Below are positions 38,144 to 48,400 of a stretch of DNA of 64,000 nt, in pieces; the first letter of the stretch is position 1; every line of letters starts with the position of its first letter. The notes beneath the pieces were generated by a model. That model was given only the letters and a program-made list of their open reading frames with translations. It ran no database searches and was not told the origin of the DNA. The translations under genes were made by a program, and so were the position numbers. Where the stretch lies: NCBI GenBank assembly GCA_943737045.1, contig CALSFV010000227.1, positions 959,501-1,023,500 on the forward strand. Direction: 5' to 3'. The DNA is from Parapristionchus giblindavisi. Its lineage: Eukaryota; Nematoda; Chromadorea; Rhabditida; Diplogasteridae.

Positions 38144-41100
38144 CTAAAATGAGGGATTAGTAGAATTTGTCGTATTGATATGGTGGATTAGCGTTGTTGT
38201 AGTGGGAGGGGCAGATGTCTTCAAACGCGACATCACTTCCTACAAAGATATTGATCGATTTTAAAATTCAAAAAAAAAATCAATAATCAATCGATTGATC
38301 TCACCTCCAATCTGGCTGTCAGCTCAGTCTGCCTCTCAACGTTGCGCTTGATCATTGATAGGGTGAACACGTTGTTCGTCAGGTTCCTGCAACGACAACA
38401 ATGGGGGTTACGGTACTTATCCTAAAATAAATCAATAATCACTCACTTTCGAATCTCGGCATCATCCATTCCAGTGGTCTGACGCATGAAATCGCCAACT
38501 CGCTTCTGAAGAGATCATCAATCGATTAGTACCTTGTACCAACAAAGACTTCAATGATATAACGATAAATAAATGAACACAAGTTCCCTGTGATGAACGT
38601 TATCTTGTTGTTAAATTGAGAGTAATCCCATTGAAAATAATAAAGTTTTTGAATTCCCGCAAATCTGAATTTAAAAAAATGTACCTATAGGCAATAACAT
38701 CTGGCGCGGTTATTGATTGAATGAATCGATAAATCTACCGTACCCTGGCTTCATCGGACACAGCACCGACGACGCCTACCGTATCCCTCATCTTGCGGAC
38801 GCAATCGCGCATGAGGCCGTCCACTCTGACCAGGTCTCTGGAAGTGACAGAGATCAAAGATCAAAGATCAAAGATCAATAAAAAGTTCAAAGATCAAAGA
38901 TCATTCTCGACCCACCTTATAACAGCAGCCACTCCTCCGGGCGGCCTTACGCGCCGTTCACAATCCGTTCTCAGCGCCCGAAGACGCGCGTCTATGCGAT
39001 CACGGAAGGTCTGCGCCCACCGCGAGTCCGTGACCTCGAGTGGACGATCGGACAGACGACTCATCTTATCTAAAAGCGACATCCCAAGCTAATTTAGAAC
39101 TACTAGCTCTGGCCACACTCTCGCTTAATTTGTCTGCGAGAGAATAATGCCAGAGCGGAGAGTTTCAAATTAGCTCGATTTATTCATCCATCTGTTTTTT
39201 TTTCAACAGATTTCTTATCGTAGAGGCGAGGTGGTGTGGTGGTCAATGGCGCGCCCCACCATTCCATTTCTCCTGGGTTCGATTCCCGGTCGTTACACCG
39301 CCTCCGCCCCACCAAGACGCCCGAAAGAGTAATTGGTAGTGAATCGACCCCGATGCGGTAAAGTACGTCCGAAGAAGGCCCTCCGGACTGAATTGGCCTT
39401 GAATTATCACTAGCCAGTCAGTGATCACCCGCAGGACTAAGTGTGATTTGAATAACGGGTTGTAACTTTACCTTTGCCTTTTTACCTTATCGCAAAGAAC
39501 AAATCATAATCCACCCAGAGACCGAACTATGATCATTGATCTCGTGAAAAAAACAGTAAACGTGAAAAAGAGATAATACCTAAGCAATTCGGGATGGGTC
39601 TCTCGTCCAAATCCGTCCACGCCTTTATCGATTCGCTCAATTGGCTCAATACCGTACGACAGTGATCGATTTCTTCTGAATGAGAGATATGTTGATTGAT
39701 TAGTATCATCACATGTTTTTTCTAAAAAATTGTATATTATTTTTCGAGTAATCTATCGCATAGAAATGAGCATTATGTAGACGACCCTCGCATTAGAAAA
39801 TTTGAGAATGTACTTTTCAAAATTCAAACTGTTTATAGAACGTACTTGATCGCAGCATCGTCTCTACGGGCGCCGATTTGATACGCTCCAGCAGCTCACA
39901 ATTGTCTGCATTGACGATTGCAGCGACCGAAGCGAGTGACGATGCTTGCTGCAAATCAATCAATAAAGTGAATATTTAACGATCGATATTAATGAATAAT
40001 CATAATCTATTATTGACCTCTTCATTCCTTCGAACAGAGTGTAACCATTTCATCATCTCTTCCACGCGGATAATACTCTACAAATAAAGTCAGTTATCGA
40101 TTGACAACAGATCCAATCAATAATCTATTACTGTACCTTGTCCACGTTTTCTCTCGTGATCTGCACCGTGGCCTGCCACGCTTCCACGACATCGTCGTAT
40201 CTAGGTAAAGGTAAAGGTACAACCCGTTATTCAAGGCACGCGAAGTCCTGCGGGTGATCACTGCTAGGCTAGTAATAATTCAATTCAGTCCGGAAGGCCT
40301 AATCTCTTCTAATCGCATCTAGGAAATTGTGTAAAAACAATCAATAAGCGATACTATACGGTGGGTGCTTAAGTAAGCACTCGATAAACCGCACTGTCTC
40401 AGAAGATCATGGCATTCTTGTACACACAGATAAACTTGTCCGGTCTGCGTGTCGGCTGAGAGACGAGGAGGCACTGCAATAATAAAAATTACAACAATAA
40501 TAATAGTAATAATTATAATATTTATTATTATCCATAGGTGGGAACAGTGGAGGAAAGGCGGTGCGCAAACCGCGGGAAGTGGGAGGCAAGGCTGTGCGCT
40601 TGGCTATTTTTTGTAGATTTCATTTCAAATTTTCCATTTTTTGCGATGCAAGGCTATGCACAAGGCCCTGACAGGAAGGCAAGGCTGTGCGCAGATAAAA
40701 AATCGTATTCGCTCGCCCGCCATGTTATTATCATTATTGCGAAAATATTATGCTTAAAAAATTGATACTAACTATTCTCATGTTCTACATTCAAGCCTTT
40801 CCCAGACTCATTCCAAACTAGCAGCGTTTCTCCCTTCACGCTACCCAACGACAGTGGATGACCCTAAATCAATCAATAACTGATAGTAAATCAATAAACG
40901 ATGTTCAATCAATCAATAAATCCGACTACAGTATACCCTCTTACATTTCCGAATGTGGAGATCCCGTCTCTTGACAGGAACGAGGTAATCGATACTCGCG
41001 CCAGACCGAAGAGACTGTGCATCTGCATGTTCGCACCCCTGGAGAGAGTACGGTATGGATGATACCGTAATCATGATCATCGATTTATCGATCTCATTAG

Positions 41101-44100
41101 GATGACTTATGGAGATATTACTAAAGCATCTCGCTCAAGAACCAATAATTTTTACTTGTACTGCAATAAACTATCAATCGATAACTACATATCCCATACA
41201 GATACCGTACCCCTCGACTTACGGTAGTATGCGCTCATCGACTTCGTAGTGTACGGTAGGTGTTAGTGCGGGCAGAAGGACGAGACGTCGCTGTGATGTC
41301 GCAGCCTCCGATAGTGCTCTACACTGACCGAGGAATGTGTCGTATGAGGGAGTGTCGAATTGGGAGGAAATGAGACGAGAAAGTGACTGGCGGAGCCATC
41401 TGATAAAGATCAAAGATCAAAGATCAGAGATCAGAGAGCCGAGATCAAAGATAGAAGATCAAGGATCAGAGAGTAGAGATTAAACATCAGAGATCAAAGA
41501 TCAAAGATCAGAGAGTAGAGATTAAACAACAAAGATCAAAGATCAAGGATCAACGATTAAACTGTCAAGTCAGATGTTTCGGGAAATTCATCGGAGCATG
41601 ATAACAGCACACTACTCATTTACATGTATCACAAGATTGGAAATATAAGGCGTTCGAGTGTGTTTCAGCGAGCAGTTAAAGTAATTGAGAAATTGCAAAC
41701 TTCAATAAGCTAGATATATCCCGTGATATAAAAATAGTTATAAAACAATAAAGGAATATAAATGAAACCTTGGATATCTTTCCGCCCTAATCGTATCGTA
41801 GTAGTGATATCTCCTATCTTCTTTGACTGCGCAGATGGCTCCTGCAACGATAAGTACCGTAATCAGTCAGGAATCAGGATACGATCGATAACAGTATATT
41901 AGCAATGCTTTTGCTTCGTTACGTTTACATTACATACACACCCACGTAAAAATTGGTAGAAAGTAGAAAACCATGATGCGCCATAAAACTACAGAAACAG
42001 ATTGCGGTAGCCAAGCATTATGGCTACAGTAGCATCCTACCGTTCCCCAATTGACAATCAGGGTTTTCCATTTGGGACACAGCACACTGCAAAAATTTTG
42101 GTGGACGTGTACGCAAACAAAATGTAACAGTATAGTGTACAACTATAGTTCACATGCCAACATAGTCGCGTAAAGAAAATGTAATGATGTATTTTCCCAG
42201 AGTAATCGATATTACAGTATGCCTGTATTCATTGTAATCGATAATACAGTATACCGTGAGGTCGATTATCGTGAAGGACCCTCGCCTCGAATGCACTGGT
42301 AACCTGTGGGAAGGGAAGCCGACCCGTGCACGCACAGAAGATTGTGGCACCGATCGACCTGGAGAACAACGAATATCAATGCATGCATATCTTTTTTCTA
42401 AATGGACGGTAACATTCAATTGTTCGAGCGACTTAATCGCATGAACATTGGGAGAAAGAAACAGCCATTATTGCATTTATCAATTGTAAAATCTTCCCTT
42501 ACAATCTTCCTTGCTAGATTTATTATAGTTTTTTCTTAACACTTTTCAAAAACATCCCAATTTTAATCTCTCAACTTTCTTTCGTTATTTCAAATTATTT
42601 TCTCAAAGCTTGTAACAATAAAACACATGTTGTTTACTAGATTTCCTGTTATCTTTCGAATATTAGCTAACAATTTCGAAATTTAGCTATTGGTGATTAA
42701 ATTAAATCTAATAGTAAGAGTGGTTAACAAGAGATCGTTATGATAAGAAATCAAGGCCATGATAATCGTTCTGTGAATTTGGAGATAGTAATCGATCAAT
42801 AAAATCTCTGATCAATCAATAAAATCTCTCAATCGTCGCAGGACTCACCACAAATCACAAATCTCGGCTGGATACGGTATATTCATGCGCGTCTTCAACG
42901 GATGCATCAAGTACTCGATAAGCATACGAGGGTGCTGCAAGTCAATCGATAAATCGATATTTGCTCTGGCCGGAACTGCGTAGCAAAGGGAACGGTAAAA
43001 TCACCAAGAATGGCGGCGTTCCGGCGATCGTGAAACACTCCTCGTTCTCGATCGATGCCTCCCGAGCAACGCCGAAATCGCATCTAATGAATTATCCATT
43101 GATTAAACAAAATATTGATTGAATGTATGTATGATCTACGAATTTGGAAAACAACTGCTGTAGACTTTGAGAAGTAGACAACCAGTTCTTGTTGACTAGC
43201 GATTAGCAACAGAAAATGATGAAGCATTTACACTATTAGTAATAAACTATCGCTTTTCAAGGACCTTTCAATTACTGTAATAATGATTCAAGCAATTGAT
43301 AATCATCAAAATATCGATACAATGGTTGTGGGCAGTGGTTCAGAATTTCAAAGTCTCATTTCATCATTCTATCAATCATGATGCGGTTGGTTTTACCACA
43401 ACCGACAAGAGCGCCGGTTACTACGTAAAATGATTGCGAGAGGAGAGAGGAGGAGGGGGATAGCGGGGGTGGCCAGAAACCGAAGAAGTGCCTCAAAGTC
43501 AACACACTATTCAGGAACAGCATCACCATCACTCAATCAACCTAGGTAAATAAATGAATGCATTATTTCAGAAAAAAAGCTTACAGTTTGAAGAAGAACT
43601 GGGACTTGTTCGGGTCGGTTGCACCACTGAATACGAGGATATTCTGTGGTTTAATATCACGATGAATGACTTGTCTCTTCAAAAGGATATCCAGTGCGAT
43701 TCCTGCAACGACTTACGGTAGTCATTTAAAGGTTGGTATTCGAATACGGTACCACTCGCCTAGATCGGTTACGAGCTTAATAATGTCGGTAGCTGGAAGC
43801 CCCAATAAATACGGTACCTGAAACAATCAAAGAATACAGTACTCTCCGAAACACAGCTGGCGCAAAAAATCGATAGGGCAAAGGATACTGTACCCCCCAC
43901 ACCTTGCTGATCAATTTATCCAGACTACACCTTGCTCGTTCCATAACAATAAAATAGTGAGTCGGATCTTCGTCGTATCCGAATACCTGAATAATAATAT
44001 ACATGAAGTACAGTAATCCTCACAATCGTTGCGAGAGACTAATTTATTACTAATTTTATTTGCACGACTTCTTGGACAGAAATCTCGAATACACAATGTG

Positions 44101-44912
44101 CACCTGAACCATGTGGGATGTTCCTTTGAGCGACTTCAGTATTTCATATTCCTCTCTAAGATGCTGAGGCTTGCCCGTTTTGATTGCCACAGGCTCACCA
44201 GTTGTGAGAAGGTAACCAGCACTGATCTGAAATTATATTATTGATTATTAGTGTTCAAATATTAATAATATTAGTGTTCGTTAGTGTTTGTGTAGTGTTT
44301 TTGGCAACCCAGCTGAGATAACTTCATTAAAGCTGCTGATAAAGTTGTTTAACAGTAACAAATTTTAGAATTACTGTAGGATATAAAGTGCATAAAGCTA
44401 TGTAATGTGAAGTATACCATGAAAAAAGCATGCGCATGAATAAAAGAGACAAAGATGGAAAAGGGAGGAATCGCGCTTTATTTATTCTTATTCTCGAATA
44501 AATTTGCATTTAGACTGAAAATATACGAAAAATTTAATCGAAGAAAGCGTGCAAGAGCACATCATTGAACAAACTAAAATCGAAAAACATAAATTAAAGG
44601 CACGCCCGAAGCTAATTTGAGACTCTCCGCTCTGGTCACACTCTCTCGCTTTCTTTATCTGCGAGAGAGTATTGCCAATGCGAAGGGTGAAATTAGCATG
44701 GGGTATTCCATTAAAGGGAGCGTTACCTCTCTCAATGGTCTTTACATTATACGCACTATTTCTCTGTTCTCTAACAACGAGAGAGCGTAGAGCGTTGAAG
44801 AGACCGTTGACAAAGGTTTCGGTCCCTTTAAGATAACAACCATTCCATAGGAGCCTCCGGAGATTTCCTCATCGCATTCAAAGTCCACACGGTTCCTCAG
44901 TCGACCACCCAT
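38144..44912 (-). CDS. ikke-1 paralogue: TBK1/IKK-epsilon-like protein kinase, copy B, 22 exons
   Basis: Exons 44912-44841, 44226-44104, 43986-43903, 43817-43760, 43702-43585, 43083-43005, 42934-42849, 42358-42255, 41841-41769, 41399-41223, 41038-40945, 40863-40773, 40473-40395, 40200-40137, 40077-40018, 39948-39846, 39675-39580, 39069-38916, 38837-38744, 38505-38447, 38386-38305 and 38239-38144. Exons 1-21 match copy A in length one for one; the total is 2046 nt (681 aa). No stop or shift is seen. VAIKTG, HRDIKPQN and CDFGVARE keep the catalytic residues. The tail is shorter than in A. Oddities: exon 4 uses a GC donor (GCGAGT); the acceptor of exon 14 is formed by the edge of a SINE remnant; that of exon 18 by the end of a MITE. 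Likely a working gene, judged by sequence only. Confidence 0.88.
39071..39178. mobile_element. Family 1 MITE at the exon 18 splice acceptor of kinase B
   Basis: Begins TAAAAGCGACATCCCAAGC directly against exon 18; on the gene's strand the element's end reads GCTTTTAG and is the 3' splice site. The right end is truncated at AAATTAGCTCG. The same insertion is present in kinase C (46401-46508). Confidence 0.75.
39223..39488 (+). mobile_element. tRNA-derived SINE, family 1, complete copy
   Basis: Head GAGGCGAGGTGGTGTGGTGG (A-box region) and GGGTTCGATTCCCGG (B-box), then a body of about 180 bases and a tail GGTTGTAACTTTACC TTTGCC. It lies antisense in intron 17 of kinase B. The orthologous insertion is in kinase C (46553-46822). 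A reverse copy lies at 62771-63038. Confidence 0.85.
40201..40325 (-). repeat. Truncated family 1 SINE abutting exon 14 of kinase B
   Basis: Contains GGTAAAGGTACAACCCG, GAAGTCCTGCGGGTGATCAC and TTCAGTCCGG, the tail half of the SINE in reverse. It replaces the normal intron end that copies A and C keep; on the kinase strand its edge supplies CCTAG as acceptor. Confidence 0.7.
41402..41558. repeat. GATCAAA heptamer array in kinase B intron 9
   Basis: Complement of the TTTGATC arrays. Near-identical to 48888-49040 in kinase C. Copy A has a much shorter array at the same intron end (15945-15985), so the array expanded before B and C separated. Confidence 0.85.
43356..43492. mobile_element. 137-bp insertion with 8-bp target duplication, kinase B intron 5
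   Basis: Flanked by TCAAAGTC at 43348-43355 and 43493-43500. Kinase C keeps the empty site with a single TCAAAGTC at 51659-51666. The inserted sequence is related to 1927-2037 (CACAACCGA, CGGTTACTA, CCGGAAACCGAAG). An 8-bp duplication fits hAT-type insertion; clear terminal inverted repeats are not seen. Confidence 0.8.
44594..44831. mobile_element. Two abutting TTAA MITEs in intron 1 of kinase B
   Basis: Family 1 element 44594-44714 and family 2 element 44711-44831 share one TTAA between them (CCATTAAAGGGAGC). The same pair is in kinase C at 53066-53303, so it predates the tandem duplication. Confidence 0.8.
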
Positions 44913-45019
44913 CCTGCCGAGGCTGACCAAGGTGAGGAAGTGAAGGAAACACGCGATTTATTAATTTATTTAATTATCGTACACCGCAAGGGTGTTTCAA
45001 CAAGTACAAAGTGTTCGAG

Positions 45020-45079
45020 CCCACGATATCGTCGGATTCGGCCTCGTACAGTATCTGATAGACAAGGCTGACCTCTGAT
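45020..45079 (+). pseudogene. Fragment of the small gene's last exon at the tandem junction
   Basis: Repeats the last exon from CCCACGATATCG to the TGA of the small gene but without its 3' splice acceptor, fused directly to the end of tandem unit 1 (GTGTTCGAG). A by-product of the duplication, not an expressed exon. Confidence 0.85.
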
Positions 45080-45475
45080 AGGGTTACTGTAATCCGTGTA
45101 GTCTACCGTAATCCCATTGATTCCTTGACCTACCGTAATCTCTGAGAGTGCTTTGCATTGTATCTATTCAATTTCTCTGCTTGTCTATTCAATTTCTTTA
45201 ATCTTCCAAATTACGCTTCCTTTTTGTCTCTTTTTCTCTCATTTTATATTACGTAGAAGTCAAGCATCCTCATTTATATCATCATTCTTTTGTTTACATT
45301 TATTTTTTTTTCTCTCCAACTCTCTTGTAAATAAAGTATCGCACTCATTGTCAAGTAGTACAGTACATTCGCATGATTGCCCTCAAATGTTGTCAACTTT
45401 TTATATTTTGGCACGCCATACTGGCGCTCGAAATGTCAGCTACTGTAATAATAACATATTGATTTATTCATCTTT

Positions 45476-48400
45476 CTAAAATGAGGGATTAGGTGAATTT
45501 GTCGTATTGATATCGTGGATTAGCGTTGTTGTAGTGGGAGGGGCAGATGTCTTCAAACGCGACATCACTTCCTACAAAGATATTGATCGATTTTAAAATT
45601 CAAAAAAAAATCAATAATCAATCGATTGATCTCACCTCCAATCTGGCTGTCAGCTCAGTCTGCCTCTCAACGTTGCGCTTGATCATTGATAGGGTGAACA
45701 CGTTGTTCGTCAGGTTCCTGCAACGACAACAATGGGGGTTACGGTACTTATCCTAAAATAAATCAATAATCACTCACTTTCGAATCTCGGCATCATCCAT
45801 TCCAGTGGTCTGACGCATGAACTCGCCAACTCGCTTCTGAAGAGATCATCAATCGATTAGTACCTTGTACCAACAAAGACTTCAATGATATAACGATAAA
45901 TAAATGAACACAAGTTCCCTGTGATGAACGTTATCTTGTTGTTAAATTGAGAGTAATCCCATTGAAAATAATAAAGTTTTTGAATTCCCGCAAATCTGAA
46001 TTTAAAAAATGTACCTATAGGCAATAACATCTGGCGTGGTTATTGATTGAATGAATCGATAAATCTACCGTACCCTGGCTTCATCGGACACAGCACCGAC
46101 GACGCCTACCGTATCCCTCATCTTGCGGACGCAATCGCGCATGAGGCCGTCCACTCTGACCAGGTCTCTGGAAGTGACAGAGATCAAAGATCAAAGATCA
46201 AAGATCAATAAAAAGTTCAAAGATCAAAGATCATTCTCGACCCACCTTATAACAGCAGCCACTCCTCCGGGCGCCCTTACGCGCCGTTCACAATCCGTTC
46301 TCAGCGCCCGAAGACGCGCGTCTATGCGATCACGGAAGGTCTGCGCCCACCGCGAGTCCGTGACCTCGAGTGGACGATCGGACAGACGGCTCATCGTATC
46401 TAAAAGCGACATCCCAAGCTAATTTAGAACTACTAGCTCTGGCCACACTCTCGCTTAATTTGTCTGCGAGAGAATAATGCCAGAGCGGAGAGTTTCAAAT
46501 TAGCTCGATTTATTCATCCATCTGTTTTTTTTTCAACAGATTTCTTATCGTAGAGGCGAGGTGGTGTAGTGGTCAATGGCGCGCCCCACCATTCCATTTC
46601 TCCTGGGTTCGATTCCCGGTCGTTACACCGCCTCCGCCCCCACCAAGACGCCCGAAAGAGTAATTGGTAGTGAATCGACCCCGATGCGGTAAAGTACGTC
46701 CGAAGAAGGCCCTCCGGACTGAATTGGCCTTGAATTATCACTAGCCAGTCAGTGATCACCCGCAGGACTTCGTGTGATTTGAATAACGGGTTGTAACTTT
46801 ACCTTTGCCTTTTTTACCTTATCGCAAAGAACAAATCATAATCCATCCAGAGACCGAACTATGATCATTGATCTCGTGAAAAAAACAGTAAACGTGAAAA
46901 ATCGATAATACCTAAACAATTCGAGATGGGTCTCTCGTCCAAATTCGTCCACGCCTTTATCGATTCATTCAATTGGCCCAATACCGTACGACAGTGATCG
47001 ATGTCTTCTGAATGAGTTATGTATTGGTTGATTAGAATCATCACATGTTTTATTTTTATTTTATATTATTTTTCGAGTAATCTATCGCATAGAAATGAGC
47101 ATTATGTAGCCGACCATCGCATTAAGAAATTATGAATATGTACTTTTTAAAATTCAAACAGTTTATACAACGTACTTGATCGCTGTATTGTCTCCAAGGG
47201 TGACGATTTGATTCGGTCCAGTAGCTCACAATTGTCTGTATTGACGATTTCAGCGACCGAAGCAAGTGACGATGCTTGCTGCAAATCAATCAATAAAGTG
47301 GATATTTATCGATCGATATTAATGAATAATCAATCGATAATCTATTAATGACCTCTTCATTCCTTCGTACAGAGTGTAGCCATGTCGTCATCTCTTCAAC
47401 GCGGATAATACTCTACAGATAAAGTCAGTTATCGATTGATAATATATCCAATCAATAGTCGATTACCGTACCCTCTCCACGTTTTCTCTAGTGATCTGTA
47501 CCGCGGCATGCCACGCTTCCACGACATCGTCGCATCTGAGAAGATACGGTAGATCATGATGGGATTATTTGATCGATAGGATAAATCAATCAATAAAAAA
47601 ATAGAAGAAAACTGTGATAAATGGGGTATTGGATACATCGATCAATTTAATAGAGAATAAAGAACAATTGTGAAGTGGGCTGTGCCAGCTAGTGTTAGAG
47701 AAACTATATGATGAAAAACGATTAAGAAAAAAAACGAATAAGAAATTTAGCACTGTAGATGATTAAGGAATTAAGTAAACCAATCAATAAAAGTTAGGAT
47801 TCTATAGATAGCTAGGAAATTGTGTAAAAACAATCAATAAGCGATACTACACGGTAGGTGTTTAAGCAATCAATCGATAAACCGTACTGTCTCAGAAGAT
47901 CATGGCATTCTTGCACGCACAGATACACTTGTTCGGTCTGAGTATCGGCTGAGAGACGGGGAGGCACTGCAATAATAAAAATTACAACAACAACAATAAT
48001 AATAATAATAATATTTATTAGTATCCATAGGTGTGCACGCTGGAGAAAAGGCTGCGCGCAAACTGGGGAAGGCTGTGCGTTTGGATATTTTTTGTAGATT
48101 TGATTTCAAGTTTTCCATTTTTGCGATGCAAGGCTATGCACAAGGCCCTGATATGAAGGCATGGCTGTGCGCAGATAAAAAATCGTTTTCGCTCACCCGC
48201 CATGTTATTATCATTATTGCGAAAATATTAAGCTTAAAAAATCGATACTCACTATTCTCATGTTCCACATTCAAACCTTTTGCAGACTCATTCCAAACTA
48301 GTAGCGTTTCTCCCTTCACGACATCCAGCGACAGTGAATGACCCTAAATCAATCAATAACTGAGAGTAAATCAATAAACGATGTTCAATCAATCAATAAA

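Larger units (their letters stand above)
37685..45019 (-). repeat. Direct tandem duplication, unit 1 (small-gene last exon plus kinase B)
   Basis: Unit 1 starts at the last exon of the small gene and ends with CAAGTACAAAGTGTTCGAG, where unit 2 (45020-53491) begins again inside the same exon (CCCACGATATCGTCGG). Unit 2 ends with the same AAGTGTTCGAG. The units are nearly identical over their 3' halves (offset a constant 7330-7332 bases across exons 18-22). Differences are mainly insertions. Confidence 0.9.

Noticed and set aside
38793..39092. 99-residue + strand frame, repeated at 46123-46422
   Set aside because: Antisense to kinase exons 18 and 19; the minus-strand reading is conserved in copy A and spliced correctly.
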